Position numbers and translations under genes: made by a program | Shown: positions 1-7,459 of the stretch, in pieces | Layout of the letters: every line of letters starts with the position of its first letter | How positions within the stretch are numbered: the stretch's first letter is position 1 | Assembly: GCA_016792845.1 (NCBI GenBank) | Contig: JAEUKH010000029.1 | Span: forward strand, 372,001 to 436,000 | Direction: 5' to 3' | DNA from: Myxococcales bacterium | GTDB taxonomy: Bacteria; Myxococcota_A; Polyangia; Polyangiales; Ga0077539 | Length of the DNA: 64,000 nt | Notes under the pieces: model-generated | Database searches by the model: none | What the model was told of the DNA's origin: nothing | The model's input: the letters and a program-made list of their open reading frames with translations, nothing else

Positions 1-41
1 AGCAGATCGCACGTCGCTTGCGGCCTGGCGAGGTCGTGTGA
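1..41 (+). CDS. C-terminal tail of an upstream gene (partial)
   Basis: One frame is open from the window edge and ends in TGA at 39-41, giving a tail that reads QIARRLRPGEVV. The stop overlaps the GTG start of the next gene (GTGA at 38-41), the usual sign of translational coupling. The tail resembles the short cytoplasmic end of FtsX/MacB-type permeases (basic residues, then a P-x-E motif), so a second permease of the same transporter is possible. Twelve residues cannot settle this. Confidence 0.45.
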   Translation, partial: QIARRLRPGEVV

Positions 42-1255
42 TGTTGAGCCTCTTCGGGGTTGCGCTGCGTAACATCGTTCGGAGCCCTCGGCGCTCGCTG
101 CTGGTGTCGCTCGCGGTGATCGGCGGCTGCGCGGCGCTGGTGTTCATGCTCTCAATGAACAACGGGCTCGCGCAGATGATGGTGACCAACTCGGTGGGCC
201 TGATGCTCGGTCACGTCCAGGTCGACGCGCCGGGGGCGAGGGGGTGGGTCAGCGCGGGGCCGGTGCTCGCCGCCGCGGCCGAAGATGCTGCGGTTCGGGG
301 GGCGGCTCCGCGCCTCGACCTGCCGGTGTTGATGGGGCAGGGGGCGTCGCGTCGCGGCGCCTTGGTGCTGGGCGTCGTGCGGGGGCACGAAGCGGCGACG
401 AGCACCTTTCCGTCGTTGGTGACCCGGGGGCGCATTCCGGGGCCCGATGAGGGCGACGCGGTGGCCTTGGGGGTCGACCTCGCGCGGTCGCTCGGGGTCA
501 CGGTGGGGGCCGACGTCTCGCTCGTGTACTTTGACGCCGGCGAGCGGCTTCGCCCGACGACGCTCAGGGTGGTGGGCCTTGTCAGAGCGGGGTCTGAAGA
601 CCTCGACGATCGGCTCGCCCTGGTGCCCCTGGCCACGGTTCAAGGGTGGCTCTCGCTCGACCCTGGGCTCGCGCGTCGGGTGGTGCTCCGCGCGCGAGAG
701 AATCGTGACACCGAGGCTGTGGCGGGTCGGCTCCGCGCGCGGCTCGGGCCTGGGGCGCGGGTCCGCACCTGGGGTGAGGTTTCGCCGTTTCTTCAGGCGA
801 TGGTCAACTTTCAACACGGCAGCGCCAACGTGGTGTTGATGTTTCTTTACATCGTGGTCGGCGCCGGGGTGGCCGCGATTCAATTGATGAGCATTCTCGA
901 ACGCACGAGAGAGCTCGGCGTGCTGGCTTCGATCGGCTTCTCGCCGCGCCGCGTGGTGGCCCTGGTGGCGCTCGAGACGCTCTTGCTCGGCAGCCTCGCG
1001 GTGGCCTGCGGCCTCGGGCTCGGGTACGCGCTGGTGACCCTGGTGGGGCGGCTCGGCGGCATCGATGTTCGGGTCGCCGGCGGGGTCGGTCTTGAGGGGC
1101 TCGTCGGGATGGACCCGCACCTCGTTCCGGTCTTTTCACGCAAGGTCTTCGCGTACACCGCGGGCGTGGTGGGGCCGGTGTTGTTGTTGGGGGGCGTGCT
1201 CCCGGGCCTGAGGGCCGCGCGCATGACCCCGATGGAGGCCCTGCGTCGACCATGA
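38..1255 (+). CDS. ABC transporter permease, FtsX/MacB/LolCE type
   Basis: A 405-residue inner-membrane permease with the MacB/LolC layout: one N-terminal membrane helix (about residues 22-42), a large periplasmic domain (about 45-255), then three helices (about 263-287, 306-335 and 370-392) forming the FtsX domain. It ends in the typical short basic tail with an ARMTPMEALR motif. Such permeases work with a LolD/MacB-type ATPase in lipoprotein release, peptide export or envelope remodelling rather than nutrient uptake. The GTG at 38 is preferred because it overlaps the upstream stop; ATG at 41 is the alternative. The stop overlaps the ATPase start by ATGA at 1252-1255. The substrate cannot be read from the sequence. 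Confidence 0.9.
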   Translation: MMLSLFGVALRNIVRSPRRSLLVSLAVIGGCAALVFMLSMNNGLAQMMVTNSVGLMLGHVQVDAPGARGWVSAGPVLAAAAEDAAVRGAAPRLDLPVLMGQGASRRGALVLGVVRGHEAATSTFPSLVTRGRIPGPDEGDAVALGVDLARSLGVTVGADVSLVYFDAGERLRPTTLRVVGLVRAGSEDLDDRLALVPLATVQGWLSLDPGLARRVVLRARENRDTEAVAGRLRARLGPGARVRTWGEVSPFLQAMVNFQHGSANVVLMFLYIVVGAGVAAIQLMSILERTRELGVLASIGFSPRRVVALVALETLLLGSLAVACGLGLGYALVTLVGRLGGIDVRVAGGVGLEGLVGMDPHLVPVFSRKVFAYTAGVVGPVLLLGGVLPGLRAARMTPMEALRRP

Positions 1256-1923
1256 AGTCTCTCCTCTCGGGTGAATCGTTGGTGCGCCGATACGGTGACG
1301 TGACGGCCCTCGGCGGGGTCTCTCTTGAGCTCGCGCGGGGCGAAATTCTGGCCCTCGGCGGGCCCTCGGGCTCGGGCAAGACCACCCTCCTGGCCATGCT
1401 GGGTGGGCTCGAAACCCCAACCGAGGGGCGCGTGATGCTCGACGGGTACGACCTCTATGCGCTGTCTCACGCCGTGCGCGCCCGGGTGCGAGGCGATCGC
1501 GTCGGCTTCGTGTTTCAGACCCACAATCTCTTGAGCACTCTCACGGCCGAAGAGAACGTGATGCTGGCCGTTCAGCACGGCCCCAATCCCACGGGCGATC
1601 CCCGCGCCCGCGCCCGAGAGAGCCTCGCGCTCTTGGGGGTGACGCATGAGGCGGGTCGACTCCCGCGGGCGCTCTCGCTCGGGCAGCAGCAGCGCGTGGC
1701 CATCGCGCGGGCCTTGGCGGCTGGGCCTCCGGTCATCATCGCCGACGAGCCCACGGCCTCGCTCGACAGCCAGAGCGGGGCCGCCGTGCTCGACGCGCTG
1801 AAGCTCGCCGCGCAGCGCGGCTGTGCGGTGTTGCTCGCCACCCACGACCCGCGGTGCCTCGCGATCGCCTCGCGCGTCGTGACCCTCCGTGACGGCCGTT
1901 GCGAAGCGCCGCCTGCGGCGTAG
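1252..1923 (+). CDS. ABC transporter ATP-binding protein, LolD/MacB type
   Basis: A 223-residue ATPase that powers the preceding permease. Walker A is GPSGSGKT at 37-44, the Q-loop glutamine is Q89 in FVFQTHNLL, the signature is LSLGQQQ at 141-147 (Leu replaces the first Gly of the usual LSGGQ), Walker B is VIIADE at 161-166 and the H-loop histidine is H198. Length and the FQTHNLL/ENV spacing fit the LolD/MacB/FtsE branch. It starts inside the permease stop codon, so the two are co-translated. It ends 8 bp from the stop of the convergent gene at 1932. Confidence 0.92.
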   Translation: MKSLLSGESLVRRYGDVTALGGVSLELARGEILALGGPSGSGKTTLLAMLGGLETPTEGRVMLDGYDLYALSHAVRARVRGDRVGFVFQTHNLLSTLTAEENVMLAVQHGPNPTGDPRARARESLALLGVTHEAGRLPRALSLGQQQRVAIARALAAGPPVIIADEPTASLDSQSGAAVLDALKLAAQRGCAVLLATHDPRCLAIASRVVTLRDGRCEAPPAA

Positions 1924-1931
1924 TTGAAGCG

Positions 1932-3728
1932 TCAGGGCCGAAAATACGCTCTCACCTGTTCGCGCCAGGGGGCCGGTACGGGCATGCGCTCGACGCCCTC
2001 GACGGCGCTCGGGGCTGCGCGCTCCAGGCTCACGCGGTCGAGCCGCTGGGCGCGGGCGCCGGTGGTGTCGCTGCGCTCGATCGAGACGACGGTGCCCGGG
2101 TTGGAGGGGTTGGGGGGCGCCGTCACGGGGGCCACAAATCCCGTGCCGCGCACCGCCGCGGTCTGCCCGGTGCTGTCGATGTGCGTCCCGCCAGCGGCGT
2201 GAGGGCCCGCAGGGTTTGCGCTTGGTGCGCCGTTGGGGGCGCCTCCGGGGGTGCTGCTGGCGGTGTGCGCGGCGTTGCCCGCGGCGGGCGTCGCGTTGCT
2301 TGGGTTGCTGGCCGTGGCGCCTTGACGTTCGAGCTGAAATCGAACGCGCAGCTGGCGAATCTGCCCCTCGGCCTGCGCGGTGGTCGCGGCGGCCTGACCG
2401 GCAGGGCTTCGCTCGACCCCCGGGCGCCGCAGCGACTCGATGAGCTGGCGCATGGCCTCTCGGGCCTCGGCCTCGTTCATCGCGCGGGCGGCGCGTTCGA
2501 GCTCGGCGCGCGAAACGTTTTCGGGTTGTTGAGACATCGCCGCGAGGGCCTCGGCGACACGCTGCCGCTCGGCCTCGCTCAGGCCCCCGTCGAGGCTACG
2601 AAGCGTCTCGCTCAGAGCGTCTGAGAGCGAAGTGTCATCGCTGCGTTGGAGATGCGCTGCAATGCGGCGGCCTGCGGGGTTCGCTTCGAGTTCGCGGGCG
2701 ATGGCCGTTGCGAGGCGCGACGCGGTGGCGCGGCGTTGCAAGAGGGCGCTCTCGTCGCGCAGGGCGTCGGCGAGGGGCGACGAGCCGTTGCGGCCGGCAG
2801 CTTCGGCGGCGCGGGCGAGGGCCTCGGCGGCTGCGCGCTGCGCGGCGGCCTCGCGACGGTCGGCGAGCTGGCGTACGGCTTCGTCGAGGGCGCGAAAGTC
2901 GCCTTGCGAGAGCGCGTCGGCGAGGGCGCGGTGCGGGGGGGCTCGAAGCGCCTCTAGGGCCGCCTCGCGGGCGCGCTGGTGTGCTTCGGCGCGGCTCCAG
3001 AGGCGGGCGTCGCGGGTGCGCTGTTCGAGGGCTTCGGTGCGGCTCTGGGCCGCGTCGAAGGTGATCGCGTGTTCGAGCGCGTGGGCGAGCTGTCGGGCCT
3101 CGCGGGTCGCTTCGGCCGCGGCCTCGTGCCCGGGGGCCTCGGGGGCGACGTTGCCGAGGGTCTCTGCCGCCGCAGCGATCGAGGCCGCCGATGCGCTCGG
3201 GAGCGGGCGTTCGGACGGCCGCGTCGACGCGGGCACCGGCGCGATGGAGACGCGCAGCGCGCCGACGGTCAGCGCGAGCATCACAGCGCTCACGAAGAGC
3301 CCCCGCCAGAGCGGGGCGAGCCCGAGGTCACGCCAGGTGGCGCGCGCGAGGGCCTCTTCGGCGTCGGCGAGCACACGCGCGTGCACGGGGGGAGATGGGG
3401 CTGACAGGGGCGCGAGGCTCCACTCTGCGGCGGTCAACACGGCGGCGTGGGCGCCGAGCTGTCGGTCGAGGGCGAGCACGCCGTCGAGGCGGCGAGGGTG
3501 TCGCCCACGCGCCATACGCAGCGCCGCGAGGGGCCAGAGCGACCACACGAAGAGAGGCGCCGCGCGCCACTGCGGCGCACCGCGGGTGAGGGCCCACGAG
3601 ACGGTCACCGTGACGAGCGTCGTCGCGACGCTGAGGGCCACGAGCTGACGATGTGCGAGCCGCAGGGTCACGAGCGCGCTAAAACGCCAGAGCCGCTGCG
3701 AGGCTGAACGAGAGAGGCCCAGAGCCAC
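1932..3728 (-). CDS. DUF4175-like membrane protein with long charged coiled region
   Basis: About 598 residues. Two hydrophobic segments lie near the N-terminus (around residues 25-50 and 55-75) and a third around 155-175 (LFVSAVMLALTVGALRVS). A long Ala/Glu/Arg-rich helical region follows, then a low-complexity Ala/Asn/Thr/Gly stretch, and the end reads PWREQVRAYFRP. That topology and the terminal (Y/W)RE-V-x-x-YF motif match DUF4175-type proteins usually found beside MoxR/BatA genes, though none is visible here. GTG at 3728 is chosen because the reading frame upstream runs into the neighbouring transporter and loses protein-like composition. A GTG start without a clear ribosome site leaves the exact N-terminus open. 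The role is unknown. Confidence 0.65.
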   Translation of the reverse strand: MALGLSRSASQRLWRFSALVTLRLAHRQLVALSVATTLVTVTVSWALTRGAPQWRAAPLFVWSLWPLAALRMARGRHPRRLDGVLALDRQLGAHAAVLTAAEWSLAPLSAPSPPVHARVLADAEEALARATWRDLGLAPLWRGLFVSAVMLALTVGALRVSIAPVPASTRPSERPLPSASAASIAAAAETLGNVAPEAPGHEAAAEATREARQLAHALEHAITFDAAQSRTEALEQRTRDARLWSRAEAHQRAREAALEALRAPPHRALADALSQGDFRALDEAVRQLADRREAAAQRAAAEALARAAEAAGRNGSSPLADALRDESALLQRRATASRLATAIARELEANPAGRRIAAHLQRSDDTSLSDALSETLRSLDGGLSEAERQRVAEALAAMSQQPENVSRAELERAARAMNEAEAREAMRQLIESLRRPGVERSPAGQAAATTAQAEGQIRQLRVRFQLERQGATASNPSNATPAAGNAAHTASSTPGGAPNGAPSANPAGPHAAGGTHIDSTGQTAAVRGTGFVAPVTAPPNPSNPGTVVSIERSDTTGARAQRLDRVSLERAAPSAVEGVERMPVPAPWREQVRAYFRP

Positions 3729-3820
3729 AGAGCGAGTGTAACGCAAGCCCCGTCGCGGCGCCGCGGAGGGGCAACGCGGCTTCGCCAGCAGTGACGACCC
3801 CGCGCCGTTGAAGACCGAGG

Positions 3821-5263
3821 TCAGTGCGACGAAGACTTGCTGACGGGGCGCGCGTTCCACACGCGGAGCGCGAGGGCGAAGCCGATGATGGCGGCCGGGA
3901 GGATGGCCGCGGGCCAGGACTTCCAGTTGGCGACGTCGTGGGCGGCGGCGCCCTTGGGAAGCACCCGACCTAGCACAAAGGCCTCGGTGGCGACGCCGAG
4001 GTAGACGAACCCGTCGATGATGCCGACAGCCACGCCGGTGTTCTTCTTGCCGCCGAAATCCATGCTCGCGGTGCCCGACAGCATGCCGTGCACCCCGATG
4101 ATGGCCAGGCTCATCACGATCACGACCCACCCGATCATGGGCGAGTCGAGGGTCACAAACATCGCGAGCGCCCCCGCGATCATCACGGCGTAGAGCACCG
4201 CTGACACCGGGCCGCGGCGTGAGCCGAAGACCTTGTCAGAGATCACCCCCGCGAAGACCCCGCCCAAGATGCCCGCGACGCAGTTCAACATGCCCCAGTG
4301 GTCATGCACAAAATCGCTGCCGAGGCTCTGCCCTGCGGCCCGCGCGGCCTCGATCGCCGCCGCGCTGTGGACGCGCCCGAGATCTTTCGCAAAGGGCTTG
4401 TAATACTGAAGAATCGAGTTGCGCAGGTAGCCGCTGCAAAACTCAATGAGGGCGATGGTCAAGATGGCAGGGTTCGAGAGCATCTTTCGCGCGATGGCGA
4501 GCACCGACGGGCGCGCGCCGTCGTCGTGCTGGGTCGCGTCGCCGAGGTCGAAATCGTCGTGACCCGCTTCGCCCGGAGTGTTCTTCACGAGCAGCGTGTC
4601 GATCACCGCGAAGACCAACAAGATCGCCGCGGGCACATAGAAGACCCACTGCGTCGCGCCGTGGCTCGCTTCAAGAATGAGCTTGCACCAGTCAAAGGCG
4701 AAGTAGAGCCCGAGCGAGATCAAGATGCCGAAGATGCCGCCGAAGGTGCCGCGCTCACGCAGGTGGAACCACGCCGCGTTGACCTTCACGATCGACACCG
4801 CGCCGAAGCTCTGAAAGTACATGTTGGCGGCGTAGAGCACTGAAAAGATGGGCACGAGCTCGGCGTGCCCGCCGCTCACCCGCGGCACCCCGGTGGCCAC
4901 GACGCCCATCACGATGTTGACCAGCGCGGCCCCCACCGCCGCCGCGAGGATCGTCGCCTTGCCGCCGAAGCGATCGGCCAGCGGACCATTCAACAGAAAG
5001 CTGAACCCGTAGGCCAGGGTGCCGAACCCGTAGATCGTCGAGAACTGATCTTTCTCGAAGAGCGGCCCGATGGTGGCGTTCAAATTGTAACGCCCCATGT
5101 AGAGAAACGCATAGGTGAGGCCCACCGGGAGCCAGTTTTGAACGCGGCGCCGAAGAAACGCGCGCTGATGCTCGATGCCGCTGCGCGGGAGTCGTGCGAC
5201 CACCACCGCGACCGTCACCAGCAAGATCAGAATGGGCAAAAGCTCACGGAGCCAGGTGGGCAT
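3821..5263 (-). CDS. MFS transporter, organophosphate:phosphate antiporter-like
   Basis: A 480-residue polytopic protein. The MGRYNLNA motif around residues 56-63 resembles the YxxRYN element of the OPA family (GlpT/UhpT), and GPLADRFGGK near 95 is the family's loop 2-3 signature. About twelve hydrophobic helices are visible. An extra helix at the N-terminus (residues 8-25) precedes the standard fold, and the central loop carries a His/Asp stretch (AGHDDFDLGDATQHDD). OPA members exchange sugar phosphates or glycerol-3-phosphate for inorganic phosphate. The family is fairly sure and the substrate is not. It is transcribed away from the lipoprotein cluster, with only 53 bp between the two starts. 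Confidence 0.85.
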   Translation of the reverse strand: MPTWLRELLPILILLVTVAVVVARLPRSGIEHQRAFLRRRVQNWLPVGLTYAFLYMGRYNLNATIGPLFEKDQFSTIYGFGTLAYGFSFLLNGPLADRFGGKATILAAAVGAALVNIVMGVVATGVPRVSGGHAELVPIFSVLYAANMYFQSFGAVSIVKVNAAWFHLRERGTFGGIFGILISLGLYFAFDWCKLILEASHGATQWVFYVPAAILLVFAVIDTLLVKNTPGEAGHDDFDLGDATQHDDGARPSVLAIARKMLSNPAILTIALIEFCSGYLRNSILQYYKPFAKDLGRVHSAAAIEAARAAGQSLGSDFVHDHWGMLNCVAGILGGVFAGVISDKVFGSRRGPVSAVLYAVMIAGALAMFVTLDSPMIGWVVIVMSLAIIGVHGMLSGTASMDFGGKKNTGVAVGIIDGFVYLGVATEAFVLGRVLPKGAAAHDVANWKSWPAAILPAAIIGFALALRVWNARPVSKSSSH

Positions 5264-5316
5264 GGTGCGAGCCTTCTATCACGTTCAACGCCCCGGCTTT
5301 GTGGCAGAATCAACCC

Positions 5317-7353
5317 ATGCAATCGAGAGCTTTTGAACGGTCTTGGGTGCTCGTCGCGGCCGCGACCCTCGCCGTCGGGTGCGGCGGCGAATCGGTGGTC
5401 GGCGGGCCAGCCGACGCCGGTCGAGTCGATGTTTTATTTGACGTGCCCACGCAAGACCTCTCACCGATCCTTGACGCACCCGACGCCCAGGTCGACGCCG
5501 CCGTCGACGCCCCGTCACCTGACATCGCGCCGACCGACGTCGGGCCTGCGCGCTGCGTGAGCGCGGCAGACTGTGTTGGCAACGCGGGCGGCCCGAGCTG
5601 CGACACCGCGAGCGGCGCGTGTGTGCCGTGCACGCCCTCAGACGACCGCTGCCCCGCGGGCCAATACTGCACGGGCACGAACGCTTGCAGCGCCGGGTGT
5701 CGCAACGACGAGGCCTGCGCCTCCGGAGGCGACGCGGGTCAGCTCAGCGCGGGCCGCTGCGACCCGAGCTCGCACCAGTGTGTGGCCTGCGTCACCGACG
5801 CCCACTGCGCGCCCGGCACGCTCTGCGTCGGCAACCTCTGCGTCGCAGGGTGCAACCCCGAGCGACCCTGCGGCGCGGGCCTCACCTGCTGCGACGGGGC
5901 CTGTGTTGACACTCAGTCAAACGTCGCCTCCTGCGGCGCGTGCGGCACCCGCTGCGCGCTCGACAACGGCGTCGCGGCGTGTCGCAACGGCACATGCGCC
6001 GTCGCGATGTGCACCGCGCCCTTCGGCGACTGCGACGCCATGCTCAGCAACGGCTGTGAAACCAACACCTTGACCAGCATCGCCCACTGCGGCGGCTGCG
6101 GCCGGGGGTGCGCCGCGCGGCCCAACACCGCGGCGTCGTGCGCGGCGGGCGCCTGCCAGTACAGCTGCGCGCCCGGCTTCGCCGACTGCGACAACGACCC
6201 CACGAACGGGTGCGAAGTTGACACCCAGTCAAACAACTCGCACTGCGGCGCGTGCGGCCGGGTGTGCGACCCTCCGAACGGCGTGGCGGCGTGTGCGATG
6301 GGGCAGTGCACCGTCGCGCGGTGCGCCGCGAACTTCGGCGACTGCGACAGCAACGCCACCAACGGGTGCGAGACCGACACCCGCACCAGCGTGTCAAACT
6401 GCGGAGCCTGCGGGCGCGGCTGCGCGGCGGGCGCAAACGCGGTGGCGGTGTGCTCGAACGCGAGCTGCGCGGTGACCTGCGTCGCCGGCTTCTCTGACTG
6501 CGACGGCAACGCGGCCAACGGGTGCGAGGTCGACACCCGCATCAGCGCGACGCACTGCGGCGCGTGCGGCCGCGCGTGCGCCGCGCCCAACGGCGTGGCG
6601 GCCTGCGTCGCAGGGGCCTGCGCGGTGGCCTCGTGTACGGGGCGCTTCGCCGATTGCAACCTCGGCGCGAGCGACGGGTGCGAGATTGACACACTGTCAA
6701 ACAACGCCCACTGCGGCGCGTGCGGTCGGGCGTGCGGCACCAGCGAGCGCTGCGTCACGGGGGTGTGCACCGCGTTGAGCTCGTGTCAGGCGCTCTTGGC
6801 CATGAACCCGAGCCTGCCGAGCGGGCGATACCGCCTCGACCTCGACGGCGACGGCCCGGGGGCCGCGCGCGATTATTACTGCGACATGCGCGACGGCGGG
6901 TGGACGATGGTGGCCAACCAGGCCGCCAACGCGCCGCTCCCCGACACCGCCGACACGGTGAACTTCTCGGGCTTTGGCGACCTCGCCCAGAGCTGGCGGC
7001 TCGGCGGCGCTGAGATCACCCAGCTCCGCCCCTCGCGCGCCTGGCGCCTCACCGATGCGAGCAACACGGTCTACTTTCGGCCCACCTGCGTCGTCGATTG
7101 GAGCGTCAACTACACCGACATCAACGAACCGCGGGCCTGCACCACGGGCTACACCACCGCGGCCTTTGAGAGCATCGTGAACGGCCGCTGGGTGTACTGC
7201 TCGGCGCGCGGCATCGGCATCAACAACAGCGGTCAGCCTTGCAGCATGCGGATGCACGAAGGCGGCCCCGCCTCGCAAGGCGCGATGCCCCACGGCCGCG
7301 CCGCGACCTGCGCGTATCGCATCGATGAGCGGGTCTCGCTCTGGCTCCAATAG
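5317..7353 (+). CDS. Cys-rich repeat lipoprotein with fibrinogen-like head
   Basis: About 678 residues. A signal peptide ends in the lipobox LAVGC, so the mature N-terminal Cys should be lipidated and surface or outer-membrane bound. Next come an Asp/Ala-rich linker (about 35-75), a Dickkopf-like Cys-rich block with CPAGQYCTGTNAC, and about six tandem units of roughly 42 residues built on FADCD-NGCE-DT-HCGACGR-C. The last ~150 residues carry the fibrinogen-like signature YYCDMRDGGWTMV and end in CAYRIDE. The ATG at 5317 is chosen because it places the signal peptide at the N-terminus. It heads a tandem trio with 7460 and 9841. Likely an adhesin or recognition protein; this is inferred from architecture only. 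Confidence 0.85.
   Translation: MQSRAFERSWVLVAAATLAVGCGGESVVGGPADAGRVDVLFDVPTQDLSPILDAPDAQVDAAVDAPSPDIAPTDVGPARCVSAADCVGNAGGPSCDTASGACVPCTPSDDRCPAGQYCTGTNACSAGCRNDEACASGGDAGQLSAGRCDPSSHQCVACVTDAHCAPGTLCVGNLCVAGCNPERPCGAGLTCCDGACVDTQSNVASCGACGTRCALDNGVAACRNGTCAVAMCTAPFGDCDAMLSNGCETNTLTSIAHCGGCGRGCAARPNTAASCAAGACQYSCAPGFADCDNDPTNGCEVDTQSNNSHCGACGRVCDPPNGVAACAMGQCTVARCAANFGDCDSNATNGCETDTRTSVSNCGACGRGCAAGANAVAVCSNASCAVTCVAGFSDCDGNAANGCEVDTRISATHCGACGRACAAPNGVAACVAGACAVASCTGRFADCNLGASDGCEIDTLSNNAHCGACGRACGTSERCVTGVCTALSSCQALLAMNPSLPSGRYRLDLDGDGPGAARDYYCDMRDGGWTMVANQAANAPLPDTADTVNFSGFGDLAQSWRLGGAEITQLRPSRAWRLTDASNTVYFRPTCVVDWSVNYTDINEPRACTTGYTTAAFESIVNGRWVYCSARGIGINNSGQPCSMRMHEGGPASQGAMPHGRAATCAYRIDERVSLWLQ
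5590..6410 (+). repeat. Stalk duplication, copy 1 (pairs with 7733-8553)
   Basis: Nearly identical at the base level to 7733-8553 with a constant offset of 2143 bases; the offset checked at 5641, 6181 and 6361 is unchanged, so no indels have built up. It covers the Dickkopf-like block and the first Cys-rich units of the two neighbouring lipoproteins. Synonymous positions are mostly conserved too, which points to recent duplication or ongoing gene conversion. Borders are approximate. Confidence 0.85.
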
Positions 7354-7393
7354 CGCAGAGCGCTGATCGTAGAGTGCTCAAAGTCCGCCAAAT

Positions 7394-7421
7394 TTGAGCC
7401 TCTCCGAAACCGGTGTAGGCT
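7394..7421 (+). promoter_or_regulatory. Candidate housekeeping promoter of second Cys-rich lipoprotein
   Basis: TTGAGC at 7394-7399, a 16-bp spacer and TAGGCT at 7416-7421, about 39 bp before the ATG at 7460. The layout matches the candidates at 12113 and 29286. Motif-based only. Confidence 0.35.
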
Positions 7422-7459
7422 CCCAGTGCGCTCGTTTTGCGCGATCGGAGCTTACCCTC